Positions 26,851-34,757 of a DNA stretch of 64,000 nt are shown here, in pieces. The DNA lies in NCBI GenBank assembly GCA_030123585.1, contig CP126120.1, forward strand, positions 620,001-684,000, given 5' to 3'. Source of the stretch: Rhodanobacteraceae bacterium (GTDB lineage Bacteria > Pseudomonadota > Gammaproteobacteria > Xanthomonadales > Rhodanobacteraceae). The notes under the pieces are model-generated. The model was not told the DNA's origin. It ran no database searches and saw only the letters and a list, made by a program, of their open reading frames with translations. Within the stretch, counting starts at the first letter, position 1. The number at the start of each line of letters is the position of its first letter. A program made the translations under genes and the position numbers.

Positions 26851-27147
26851 TCACGATGGCGAATCGCGGCCCTCGTTGACCCTTTGCCGCAGTTCCTTGC
26901 CGGGCTTGAAATGCGGAACATGCTTGCCCGGCAGCGCCACCGCGGTTCCGGTCTTGGGATTGCGGCCGGTGCGCGGCGGGCGGTAGTGCAGCGAGAAGCT
27001 GCCGAAGCCGCGGATCTCGATGCGGTCGCCGCTGGCGAGCGCCACGCTCATCTGCTCGATCACGTTGCGCACCGCAAGCTCGACATCGGCGAACGCCAAG
27101 TGCTTCTGGCGTTCCGCGAGCGCGGCGATCAATTCGGATTTGGTCAT
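26851..27147 (-). CDS. ihfB: Integration host factor subunit beta
   Basis: A 98-residue DNA-bending protein of the HU/IHF family. It begins [10 protein letters not shown], has the conserved [12 protein letters not shown] core, and the flexible arm [23 protein letters not shown] with the intercalating Pro. With IhfA it bends specific DNA sites for transcription and recombination. ATG at 27147 matches family starts; a TTG nine bases upstream has a somewhat better placed AGG and cannot be excluded. It follows rpsA, the conserved order, but a terminator-like hairpin and a 12-bp stem lie in the gap, suggesting partly independent expression. Confidence 0.93.
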   Translation of the reverse strand: MTKSELIAALAERQKHLAFADVELAVRNVIEQMSVALASGDRIEIRGFGSFSLHYRPPRTGRNPKTGTAVALPGKHVPHFKPGKELRQRVNEGRDSPS

Positions 27148-27215
27148 CGACGGCAACTGACGCCTACCTTGCTATCTGACTGGCCCTGACCGCGCGCGCG
27201 ATCCCCTCTTCGGCT

Positions 27216-27242
27216 GGCGTCGCCCGCACCGCGGGCGACGCC
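27216..27242. promoter_or_regulatory. Perfect 12-bp hairpin in the rpsA-ihfB spacer
   Basis: GGCGTCGCCCGC (27216-27227) and GCGGGCGACGCC (27231-27242) pair exactly around a three-base loop. There is no T-run on either side. It lies in the ihfB leader, about 70 bases before the ATG, and may act on ihfB mRNA stability or be an RNase processing site. Confidence 0.5.
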
Positions 27243-27250
27243 GTCTTGCC

Positions 27251-27278
27251 ACAAAAACGCAAGCCTTTATATAGGCTT
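27251..27278 (-). terminator. Intrinsic terminator overlapping the rpsA stop codon
   Basis: AAGCCT and AGGCTT pair around a six-base AT-rich loop, then GCGTTTTT follows on the minus strand. The stem starts inside the TAA stop of rpsA. With only six base pairs it is probably leaky and would lower expression of ihfB and lapB relative to rpsA. Confidence 0.6.
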
Positions 27279-28953
27279 ACTCCGGCTTGTTCAACTGCTC
27301 TTTCAGCAGCGCCCCCAGCTTGGTGGTGGCCTTGCCGGCGTTCTGGCTCTGGTACTCAGACAGGGTCTCGGCCATCTCGTCCTCGTCCTTGGCGCGGATC
27401 GAGAGCGACAGCATCCGGCCCTTGCGGTCCATGCCGGTGAACTTGGCCTCGACCTTTTCGCCCACCTTGAGGTGCTGGCTGAGATCATCGATCCGGTCCT
27501 TGGAGAAGTCGCGCGCCGAGAGATAGCCCTCGATGCCTTCGGCCAGCTCGATCACCGCGCCCTTGGCATCGACTTCCTTCACCGTGCCGGTGAGGATCGC
27601 GCCACGCGGGTTGGCTGCCATGAACTGGCCGAACGGATCCTGTTCGAGCTGCTTGATGCCGAGGCTGATGCGCTCGCGCTCGGGATCGACCGCCAGCACC
27701 ACCGCATCGACTTCCTCGCCCTTCTTGAAGTTGCGGACCAGTTCCTCGCCATTGCCCTGCCAGGAAATGTCGGACAGGTGCACCAGGCCGTCGATGCCGC
27801 CGTCCAGGCCGACGAAGATGCCGAAGTCGGTGATCGACTTGATCGCACCGTGCACCTTGTCGCCCTTCTTGAAGGTGGCCGCGAACGACTCCCACGGGTT
27901 GGACTGGGTCTGCTTCATGCCCAGCGAAATGCGGCGGCGTTCTTCGTCGACGTCCAGCACCATCACTTCCACTTCGTCGCCGACCTGCACCACCTTGGCC
28001 GGGTTGACGTTCTTGTTGGTCCAGTCCATCTCGGACACGTGCACCAGGCCTTCCACGCCCGGCTCCAGTTCCACGAAGCAGCCGTAGTCGGTGACGTTGG
28101 AAACCTTGCCGAACAGGCGGGTACCGGACGGATAGCGGCGGGTGATGCTGACCCACGGATCGTCGCCCAGCTGCTTCAGGCCAAGGCTGACACGATTACG
28201 CTCGCGGTCGAACTTCAGCACGCGCACATCGAGTTCATCGCCGACGTTGACGACTTCGGACGGATGCCGTACGCGCTTCCACGCCATGTCGGTGATGTGC
28301 AGCAGGCCGTCGATGCCGCCGAGATCCACGAACGCACCGTAATCGGTGAGGTTCTTGACCACGCCGTGCAGGATCGCGCCTTCCTGCAGCTTCTCCAGCA
28401 GCTGTTCGCGCTCCTCGGAGTGCTCGCTCTCGACCACCGCGCGACGGCTGACCACCACGTTGTTGCGCTTGCGGTCGAGCTTGATGATCTTGAATTCCAG
28501 GTCCTTGCCTTCGAGGTAACCCGGATCGCGCACGGGGCGCACATCGACCAGCGAACCCGGCAGGAAAGCGCGCACGTCGCGGATGTCCACCGTGAAGCCG
28601 CCCTTGACCTTGCCGTTGATGCGGCCGGTGATGGCCTCCTGGCCCTCGAACGCCTGCTCCAGTTCGTCCCACACCATCGAGCGCTTGGCCTTCTCGCGCG
28701 ACAGCATCGTTTCGCCAAAACCATTCTCGATCGCATCCAGCGCAACCTTGACCTCGTCGCCGAGGTTCACCTCCAGTTCGCCGCGCTCGTTGCGGAACTG
28801 CTCGATCGGGACGATGCCCTCCGATTTCAGCCCGGCGTTCACCACCACCACATCGGGGCGGATTTCGACGACGGTGCCGGAGACGATGGCTCCGGGTTTC
28901 AATTTGGCCAGCGACTGGCTCTGTTCAAACAGTTCGGCAAAACTTTCGGTCAT
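27277..28953 (-). CDS. rpsA: 30S ribosomal protein S1
   Basis: A 558-residue ribosomal protein with six S1 (OB-fold) RNA-binding repeats, recognisable by phrases such as [57 protein letters not shown] and [28 protein letters not shown]. It begins [12 protein letters not shown], as in other gammaproteobacteria. S1 binds mRNA leaders on the 30S subunit and regulates its own translation. No strong Shine-Dalgarno sequence precedes ATG 28953 (only GGAAT), which is normal for rpsA, where leader hairpins guide initiation. A terminator separates it from cmk upstream and another lies at its stop. Confidence 0.98.
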   Translation of the reverse strand: MTESFAELFEQSQSLAKLKPGAIVSGTVVEIRPDVVVVNAGLKSEGIVPIEQFRNERGELEVNLGDEVKVALDAIENGFGETMLSREKAKRSMVWDELEQAFEGQEAITGRINGKVKGGFTVDIRDVRAFLPGSLVDVRPVRDPGYLEGKDLEFKIIKLDRKRNNVVVSRRAVVESEHSEEREQLLEKLQEGAILHGVVKNLTDYGAFVDLGGIDGLLHITDMAWKRVRHPSEVVNVGDELDVRVLKFDRERNRVSLGLKQLGDDPWVSITRRYPSGTRLFGKVSNVTDYGCFVELEPGVEGLVHVSEMDWTNKNVNPAKVVQVGDEVEVMVLDVDEERRRISLGMKQTQSNPWESFAATFKKGDKVHGAIKSITDFGIFVGLDGGIDGLVHLSDISWQGNGEELVRNFKKGEEVDAVVLAVDPERERISLGIKQLEQDPFGQFMAANPRGAILTGTVKEVDAKGAVIELAEGIEGYLSARDFSKDRIDDLSQHLKVGEKVEAKFTGMDRKGRMLSLSIRAKDEDEMAETLSEYQSQNAGKATTKLGALLKEQLNKPE

Positions 28954-29014
28954 GGGGATTCCAGGTTGGGAATGGATCGCGATGCCTGCAAGTTCCATCG
29001 GGTTGTGCTCCACA

Positions 29015-29053
29015 GGCGGCGATCCGCCGGTTGGGGGATGCAAACGTGCATCC
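29015..29053 (-). promoter_or_regulatory. Two perfect hairpins in the rpsA leader
   Basis: Stem 1 is GGATGCA/TGCATCC (29036-29053, four-base loop). Stem 2 is GGCGG/CCGCC (29015-29028, four-base loop). Both lie 60-100 bases upstream of the rpsA start on the transcribed strand. The E. coli rpsA leader also folds into hairpins that replace a Shine-Dalgarno sequence and mediate autoregulation by S1; the same role is inferred here. Confidence 0.5.
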
Positions 29054-29058
29054 AACGG

Positions 29059-29078
29059 AAAAAACCGCGCGAACGCGG
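29059..29078 (-). terminator. Intrinsic terminator between cmk and rpsA
   Basis: CCGCG and CGCGG pair across a TTCG tetraloop and are followed by six T residues on the minus strand. It lies 14 bp after the cmk stop. It ends or attenuates the serC-hisC-aroA-cmk transcript and implies a separate rpsA promoter in the following 100 bases. Confidence 0.75.
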
Positions 29079-29091
29079 CACGGGGTTGGTT

Positions 29092-29775
29092 TCAAGCCTT
29101 CCGCATGACAGCAAGCACCGCATCGACCACCGCGGCGATCGACCGCCCGGTGCTGTCGATCACGACAGCATCGGCGGCCGGCCGCAACGGCGCGACCGTG
29201 CGCGACGCATCGCGTGCGTCCCGCTGCTCGATTTCGTGCAAAAGGCTGGCTAGTGTAACGTCAAGTCCCTTTGCCTTCAACTGCTTATAGCGCCTTTCCG
29301 CGCGTTCGGCGGGACTGGCGGTCAGGAACACCTTGAACGGGGCATCGGGAAAGATCACCGTGCCCATGTCGCGCCCGTCGGCCACCAGGCCGGGCGGTTG
29401 GCGGAACGCCAACTGCTTGTCCACCAGGGCTTTGCGCACTTCCGGCAAGGCCGCGATCGCGGACGCCGCCGCGCCGGCGGTTTCGGTGCGGATCGCATCG
29501 GTGGCGTCGAGGCCGTCTATGACCACCTTGGTATCGCCGCCGTCGCCGGGATCGCGGAACTCGATCCGGGTTTCCGCCGCGCAGCGCGCGACCGCTGCGG
29601 CATCGTCGAGATCGAGGTCGCGTGCCCCCGCGGCGTAGCCGACCGCGCGGTAGATCGCCCCGGAATCCAGCAGGTGCCAGCCCAGCCGCTCGGCCACGGC
29701 CCGCGCGATGGTGCCCTTGCCGGAGCCGGACGGCCCGTCGATGGTAAGTACCGGGACGGAAGCGCGCGTCGTCAT
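29092..29775 (-). CDS. cmk: Cytidylate kinase
   Basis: A 227-residue cytoplasmic enzyme that phosphorylates CMP and dCMP with ATP. The P-loop is [14 protein letters not shown] at residues about 11-24, the CMP-binding block is [15 protein letters not shown], and the [21 protein letters not shown] stretch is diagnostic for bacterial Cmk. Length and layout are normal. It follows aroA by 26 bp and is followed by a terminator before rpsA, the conserved aroA-cmk-rpsA order. Confidence 0.97.
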   Translation of the reverse strand: MTTRASVPVLTIDGPSGSGKGTIARAVAERLGWHLLDSGAIYRAVGYAAGARDLDLDDAAAVARCAAETRIEFRDPGDGGDTKVVIDGLDATDAIRTETAGAAASAIAALPEVRKALVDKQLAFRQPPGLVADGRDMGTVIFPDAPFKVFLTASPAERAERRYKQLKAKGLDVTLASLLHEIEQRDARDASRTVAPLRPAADAVVIDSTGRSIAAVVDAVLAVMRKA

Positions 29776-29801
29776 TGGCCGATTTTAGCGGGGATGTCCG
29801 C

Positions 29802-31112
29802 TCAAGCCGCGCGCACGGCCAGGCCGCAGCGCCGCGCCAGTTCGACGAACCCCGGAAACGAAGTCGCCACGTTCGCGCAGTCGGCAATCGTGACGTCAGC
29901 CGCCGCCACGGCGCCGGCCACCACGAACGACATCGCGCAACGGTGGTCGCCGTGCGAATCCACCGCCCCGCCGCCGAGGCGGCCGCCTTCGATCACCGCG
30001 CCGTCCGGCGTTTCCTCGACCCTGATCCCGAGCGCGCGCAGGCCCGCCGCCATCACCGCGATGCGGTCGGATTCCTTGACCCGCAGCTCGGCCGCGCCGC
30101 GGATCGTGGTGGCGCCTTCCGCGCAAGCCGCGGCGACGAACAGGATCGGGAATTCGTCGATCATGTCGGCGACGTGCCCGACGGGCACTTCGATGCCGTG
30201 CAGCAGCGCGTGGCGCACCACCAGATCGGCCACCGGCTCGCCGCCCGCATCGCGGCGGTTTTCTTCGGCAATGTCCGCGCCCATCGCGCGCAGCACGTGC
30301 AGCAGGCCGACGCGGCGCGGATTCATGCCGACGCCGCGCAACACCAGCTCCGAGCCGGGCACCAACGTCGCGGCCACGATGAAGAACGCCGCCGAGGAAA
30401 AATCCGCGGGCACGTCAATGTCGATCGCGCGCAGGGCGTGGCCACCGGACAAGCGTGCCCTGCCCGGCCCGAATGTGATCGGCCAACCGAACGCAGCCAG
30501 CATCCGTTCGGTGTATTCGCGCGTGGGGCGGGGTTCGGTGACACTCGTTTCGCCTTCGGCGTAAAGACCCGCCAGCAGCACCGCCGACTTCACCTGCGCG
30601 CTGGCGACGGGTGACGCGTAATCGATGCCGCGCAATCGGCGCCCGCCGTGCACGCGCAGCGGCGGCGTGCCGCCGTCGGCGGTGTCGATCGAAGCGCCCA
30701 TCCGTGCCAGCGGTTCGGTCACGCGCCGCATCGGGCGTTTCGACAACGAAGCATCGCCAATCAGCACGCAGTCGAAGGCCTGCCCGGCCATTACGCCGGC
30801 GAGCAGGCGCATCGCAGTACCGGAGTTGCCGCAATCGAGCGCGCCATCCGGCGCATGCAAGCCATGCAAGCCGACGCCGTGCACGATGCGTTCTCCATCA
30901 GCCGGCGTTTCGACCTGCACGCCCATCTGCCCGAAGATGCGCGCGGTGGCGCGGGTGTCTTCGCCCTCCAGGAAGCCGCGGATGCGGGAAACGCCGTCGG
31001 CCAGGGCGGACAGCATGATCGCGCGGTGCGAAATCGACTTGTCGCCGGGCACCGCGATCTCGCCGTGCAGCGCGCGCGCCGGGGAGGCGATCCAGTCCAG
31101 ACGCTCACTCAC
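29802..31112 (-). CDS. aroA: 3-phosphoshikimate 1-carboxyvinyltransferase (EPSP synthase)
   Basis: A 436-residue enzyme joining phosphoenolpyruvate to shikimate 3-phosphate in the aromatic amino-acid pathway. Family motifs are complete: VPGDKSISHRAIML near residue 20, LDCGNSGTAMRLL near 95, SKRPMRR, and the C-terminal DHRCAMSF. The GDKSISHR and NSGTA forms are those of the usual class, although the sequence resembles the class II type in its overall shape. The start is GTG at 31112 with AAGG eight bases upstream; it overlaps the hisC stop by four bases (GTGA), so translation is coupled. No Met start is available near this position. Confidence 0.96.
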   Translation of the reverse strand: MSERLDWIASPARALHGEIAVPGDKSISHRAIMLSALADGVSRIRGFLEGEDTRATARIFGQMGVQVETPADGERIVHGVGLHGLHAPDGALDCGNSGTAMRLLAGVMAGQAFDCVLIGDASLSKRPMRRVTEPLARMGASIDTADGGTPPLRVHGGRRLRGIDYASPVASAQVKSAVLLAGLYAEGETSVTEPRPTREYTERMLAAFGWPITFGPGRARLSGGHALRAIDIDVPADFSSAAFFIVAATLVPGSELVLRGVGMNPRRVGLLHVLRAMGADIAEENRRDAGGEPVADLVVRHALLHGIEVPVGHVADMIDEFPILFVAAACAEGATTIRGAAELRVKESDRIAVMAAGLRALGIRVEETPDGAVIEGGRLGGGAVDSHGDHRCAMSFVVAGAVAAADVTIADCANVATSFPGFVELARRCGLAVRAA

Positions 31113-32245
31113 GGCAGCACCTTCAGCAGCCGCCGGTTCTCCGCACGGCTGCCCACGCTGATCCGCAGCGTGTGCGGCAGGCCGTAACCGTCCATCGGGC
31201 GCACGATCACGCCGTGTTCGAACAAATGGCGCTCCAGTTTCGCGGCGTCGCGCCGCAGCACGCACAACAGGAAGTTGGTCTGCGACGGCAGGCAGCGGTA
31301 GCCGCGTTCCAGCAATTCTTCGCGCAGCCACTCGCGCTCCGCGCGGTTGAACGCGTGCACCCTGGCGAGCCACGCCCTGTCACGTAATGCAGCTTCGGCG
31401 CCCGCCAGCGCCACGTTGTTGACGTTGAACGATTCACGCAGGCGCTCCAGCACCCCGACCACGCCGGGGTGCGCGACGAGATAGCCCACGCGCAATCCGG
31501 CCAGCCCGTAGGCCTTGGAGAACGTGCGCGTGACGACGAGGTTGGGGAACCGGTCGGCGAACGCGAGCGCGGTCGTCACCCCCCTGGTTTCGACATACTC
31601 GTGATAGGCCTCGTCCACCACCACCAGCACGTCACGCGGCACCTGGGCCAGGAATGCCGCCAACGCAGCATCATCGAACCAGGTTCCGGTGGGATTGTTC
31701 GGATTGGCGAGATACACGATGCGGGTGTCGCGGCGGACCGCCTTCGCCATCGCGTCGAGGTCGTGGCCCAGCGGCGCGCTGCGATGCCGGTGCGGCAACG
31801 CGGGTACGCACACGGCTTGCGCGCCGGAGGCGGCGGTCGCGATCGGGAATACCGCGAAACCGTATCGCGAAAACACGATCGAATGCCGGGCGTCGGCAAA
31901 ACATTGCGCCAACAGCATCAGCAATTCGTGCGAGCCGTTGCCGAGCGCGATGCGTTCGGTGCCGACGCCGAGGTTTTCCGACAACGCGTCTTTCAGCGCC
32001 GAGCCGCGAGGGTCGGGATAACGGAATGCCTCCGGCAACGCCTTGCGCATCGCTTCGAGGGCGCGCGGGCTGGGGCCCAACGGATTTTCGTTCGAGCCGA
32101 GTTCGGCGGTCGCCGCGCCGAAGCGTTCGCGCAGGGCAGGCAGATCGTGGCCGGGATCGTAGGCGCGCAATTTCGCGGTGGCGGCGTTGACCAGACGCAC
32201 CGCGTCGAACGGTTCGGGTTTGCGGGAGGCCGCGCGGCTAGCCAT
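31109..32245 (-). CDS. hisC: Histidinol-phosphate aminotransferase family protein
   Basis: A 378-residue PLP-dependent class I/II aminotransferase. The Lys of SKAYGLAGLRVGY binds PLP, and NPNNPTGTW and VVVDEAYHEY are the cofactor-contact motifs; LGSNENPLGPSP near the N-terminus is typical of HisC. In gammaproteobacteria a HisC copy placed between serC and aroA (often called hisC2) works mainly on aromatic or arogenate-pathway substrates or is a spare histidine enzyme; sequence alone cannot say which. ATG 32245 overlaps the serC stop by eight bases. The prephenate dehydratase gene pheA, normally between serC and this gene, is absent. Confidence 0.9.
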   Translation of the reverse strand: MASRAASRKPEPFDAVRLVNAATAKLRAYDPGHDLPALRERFGAATAELGSNENPLGPSPRALEAMRKALPEAFRYPDPRGSALKDALSENLGVGTERIALGNGSHELLMLLAQCFADARHSIVFSRYGFAVFPIATAASGAQAVCVPALPHRHRSAPLGHDLDAMAKAVRRDTRIVYLANPNNPTGTWFDDAALAAFLAQVPRDVLVVVDEAYHEYVETRGVTTALAFADRFPNLVVTRTFSKAYGLAGLRVGYLVAHPGVVGVLERLRESFNVNNVALAGAEAALRDRAWLARVHAFNRAEREWLREELLERGYRCLPSQTNFLLCVLRRDAAKLERHLFEHGVIVRPMDGYGLPHTLRISVGSRAENRRLLKVLP

Positions 32246-33323
32246 GGGTGCGCCGAAACTCCGCCATGAAATCGCACAGCGCGCGCACGCCCTCGATCGG
32301 CACCGCGTTGTAGATCGAGGCGCGGATGCCGCCCAGCGCACGGTGGCCCTTCAGCGCCAGCAGGCCGGACTCGGTGGCCTCGGCCACGAACAGGGGTTCG
32401 AGTTCGGCATCGTGCAGGTTGAAGATCACGTTCATGCGCGAGCGCGCCGCCGGCTCGACGCGGTTGCGGTAATAGCCGCTGGAGCCGTCGATGGCCGCGT
32501 ACAGGAGATCGGCCTTGGCCTGGTTTCGCCGGCCCATTTCGGCGAGCCCCCCCTGCTGCTTCAACCACTGGATCGTCAACCCGGCCAGATACCAGCCCCA
32601 GGTGTTGGGCGTGTTCAACATCGAGTCCGCTGCGGCGTATTCGGCGTAACGGAAAATCTTCGGCAGCGGACGCGGTCGGCGTTCCAGCAGATCCTCGCGC
32701 ACGATCACCACGACGAAACCAGAAGGCCCGATGTTCTTCTGCGCGCCCGCGTAGATCAGCCCGAACTTCGAGACGTCCAGCGGTTGCGACAGGATGTCCG
32801 AGGACATGTCGGCCACCAGCGGCACGCCACCGACGTCGGGGATGTCGCGCATCTCGACGCCGTGGATGGTCTCGTTGGTGGTGATGTGCACGTACGCGGA
32901 GTGCGGATCGAGATCCCATGCCGCGCGCGCCGGAATGGACGCATAGCCGTCCGCCCTGGAACTGGCCGCGACGTGTGTCTTCGCGTAGAACGCGCCCTCC
33001 GCGACCGCCTTTTCGCCCCAATGGCCGTTGACGACATAGTCGGCGCGCTGGCCGTCCGCGGCGAGGTTCATCGGCACCTGTGCGAACTGCTGGGTCGCCC
33101 CGCCCTGCAGGAACAGCACCTTGTAGTTCGACGGAATCGCCAGCAACTCGCGCAGGTCGGCCTCGGCCCGCGCCGCCATTTCCATGAAGGCCTTGCCGCG
33201 GTGGCTCACCTCCATCACCGACGCACGCGCGCCGTTCCAGTCGAGGAGTTCGGCTTGCGCGCGCTTCAACACATCCACCGGCAACGCGGCCGGACCGGCA
33301 CTGAAATTCCACGCTCGCGACAT
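32238..33323 (-). CDS. serC: Phosphoserine aminotransferase
   Basis: A 361-residue PLP enzyme that makes 3-phosphoserine from 3-phosphohydroxypyruvate and serves serine and pyridoxal phosphate synthesis. It starts MSRAWNFSAGPAALP, the typical SerC opening, and has FLQGGATQQFAQVPMNL and the PLP lysine in IYAGAQKNIGPSG. ATG 33323 is chosen by comparison with known SerC starts; GAGGAA lies about ten bases upstream. A longer start at 33353 would add ten residues. The FHA gene ends 29 bp upstream on the same strand and may share the transcript. Confidence 0.97.
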   Translation of the reverse strand: MSRAWNFSAGPAALPVDVLKRAQAELLDWNGARASVMEVSHRGKAFMEMAARAEADLRELLAIPSNYKVLFLQGGATQQFAQVPMNLAADGQRADYVVNGHWGEKAVAEGAFYAKTHVAASSRADGYASIPARAAWDLDPHSAYVHITTNETIHGVEMRDIPDVGGVPLVADMSSDILSQPLDVSKFGLIYAGAQKNIGPSGFVVVIVREDLLERRPRPLPKIFRYAEYAAADSMLNTPNTWGWYLAGLTIQWLKQQGGLAEMGRRNQAKADLLYAAIDGSSGYYRNRVEPAARSRMNVIFNLHDAELEPLFVAEATESGLLALKGHRALGGIRASIYNAVPIEGVRALCDFMAEFRRTHG

Positions 33324-33352
33324 GACCAGAGCTTCCTCGAAAGTGACGGGCA

Positions 33353-34099
33353 TTACCATCTGAAATACAGGAAAAACGCGATGAGCACGGCCAGCACCGC
33401 GGCCGCGGCGATCAGCCACCAGATTTCGGTGTGCGCGGAGTCGTCCGGCGGCGGTTCGGGCTTCGGCGTGGGTGGCGGCGGCAGCGACGCGACATGCGCG
33501 GCGTATTCCAGGCCCGGCGCCTCGACCACCAGGCGATGCTCGCCCAGCACGATCTGGTCGCCGGGCGACAAACGGACGCGGTTGCATTGCCAGCCGTTGA
33601 CGCGCGGCGCCATGCTGGCGGATTCGAACACCAGACAACCGCCGGCCTGCGCCACCCGGCAGCCATAGGCGAGTTCGCCGAAATGCCGTGTTCCCGCGCC
33701 GAGATGCAGATCCGGCGCAACCGACAGCGCACGGCCGGAAGCGGCGCCCGAGACGATCCGCAACGACACCGGGCCGCCGGTCCGGTCCGCGGCGGCAGCT
33801 TCCGCCTGCGGCGGCGCCGCATCCGCGGTCACCAGGAATTTGTTGGCGCCGAGCGTCAGCGTGTCGCCGTAGCGCAGCAGCGCGCGTTCGCGCACCGCGC
33901 GTGCGTTCACGTATACCCGTTGGCAGCCCGGCCGGACGGTCAGCACCAGCCCGCGTGCATCGGCGGCGAGCACGGCATGGTGCGGATCGACGCCCGCGCC
34001 CACCGGCACGATGTCGTTGTCCGGCGCGCTGCCGAACTGCACCGGGCCTTGCCCGCACAGCACCGGATCGCGAGCTGGATGGACACCGAGGATGCGCAT
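33353..34099 (-). CDS. FHA-domain protein with C-terminal membrane anchor
   Basis: A 248-residue protein with two FHA-like modules. The first (about residues 1-92) has FGSAPDNDIV and a following DPHHAVL; the second (about 110-200) has LGAGTRHFGELAYGCRVAQAG and GDQIVLGEHRLVVE. FHA domains bind phosphothreonine peptides, although the GR-S-H signature is not fully kept here, so binding is uncertain. A Pro-rich linker (LPPPPTPKPEPPP) leads to a membrane segment at the extreme C-terminus (WWLIAAAAVLAVLIAFFLYF), placing the modules in the cytoplasm. It would suit a Ser/Thr kinase pathway; one kinase lies 23 kb away in this window. ATG 34099 was chosen by fit to the first beta strand. Confidence 0.8.
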   Translation of the reverse strand: MRILGVHPARDPVLCGQGPVQFGSAPDNDIVPVGAGVDPHHAVLAADARGLVLTVRPGCQRVYVNARAVRERALLRYGDTLTLGANKFLVTADAAPPQAEAAAADRTGGPVSLRIVSGAASGRALSVAPDLHLGAGTRHFGELAYGCRVAQAGGCLVFESASMAPRVNGWQCNRVRLSPGDQIVLGEHRLVVEAPGLEYAAHVASLPPPPTPKPEPPPDDSAHTEIWWLIAAAAVLAVLIAFFLYFRW

Positions 34100-34162
34100 G
34101 ATGGGCCTTGCGGAAATGCGCGCCAATGTAACATGACGCGCCGCAACATTCGCTCCGTCCTC

Positions 34163-34441
34163 ATGTCCGAAATCGATATCCACCATGCACATTCGCTGGA
34201 CAGGCTCGCCTGCCGCGCCGCGGTCGACGAGGTCGCCCGCGAGTTGTCCGCGCGCTTCGGCCTGGGCGGGATGACGTGGGCCGGGGACACGCTTTCCTTC
34301 GCGGGACGTGGCGTCGAAGGCCGGCTCACGCTGGGTGACGGCGATGCGCGGGTGCAGGTGCGGCTGGGACCGTGGCTCGGCCTGATGCGTCCTTTGATCG
34401 AGTCCGAAATCCGCCGCACCCTGCGCGAGAAACTGGGCTGA
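34163..34441 (+). CDS. Polyhydroxyalkanoic acid system family protein
   Basis: A 92-residue soluble protein of the PHA_gran_rgn family, named for genes near PHA granule loci; its biochemical role is unknown. The pattern HSLDRLACRAAVDEVARELSARFG, then WAGDTLSFAGRGVEGRLTL, then RPLIESEIRRTLREKLG fits the family over its whole length. ATG at 34163 gives the normal length; an ATG at 34133 would add ten residues. It is divergent from the FHA gene and precedes infA by 75 bp. No PHA synthase or phasin gene lies in the window. Confidence 0.8.
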   Translation: MSEIDIHHAHSLDRLACRAAVDEVARELSARFGLGGMTWAGDTLSFAGRGVEGRLTLGDGDARVQVRLGPWLGLMRPLIESEIRRTLREKLG

Positions 34442-34516
34442 CGCCACGGCGTGCTTTCGCGCGGCGCCGCATCGTGGCAGAATGCGCGGTTTCCCGACTT
34501 GCGCCCAGCGCACCCC

Positions 34517-34735
34517 ATGGCCAAAGACGACGTCATCGAAATGGAAGGTACGGTGCAGGAAACCCTGCCCAATACCATGTTCCGCGTGCAGCTCGAAAAC
34601 GGGCACGTCGTCACCGCGCACATCTCGGGCCGCATGCGCAAGCACTACATCCGCATCCTCACCGGCGACAAGGTCAAGGTCGAGATGACGCCGTACGACC
34701 TGACCAAGGGCCGCATCACCTACCGGATGCGCTGA
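34517..34735 (+). CDS. infA: Translation initiation factor IF-1
   Basis: A 72-residue S1/OB-fold protein that occupies the ribosomal A site during initiation. The sequence runs [19 protein letters not shown] to [24 protein letters not shown], essentially the gammaproteobacterial consensus. It starts at the only sensible ATG. It converges with the MBL nuclease gene; the 22 bp between the stops contain the perfect GC palindrome GCGGCGCGCCGC (34740-34751), which could serve as a bidirectional stop structure, though no T-run is present. Confidence 0.98.
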   Translation: MAKDDVIEMEGTVQETLPNTMFRVQLENGHVVTAHISGRMRKHYIRILTGDKVKVEMTPYDLTKGRITYRMR

Positions 34736-34757
34736 AGCCGCGGCGCGCCGCCGCCGG

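Noticed and set aside
27472..29253. 593-codon plus-strand frame opposite rpsA
   Set aside because: rpsA is certain on the other strand; the repeat-like look of this product only mirrors the S1 repeats.
33324..34058. N-terminal extension of SerC by up to about 245 residues (same frame open to 34058)
   Set aside because: The extension lies over the FHA gene and has no similarity to SerC; the known SerC opening starts at 33323.
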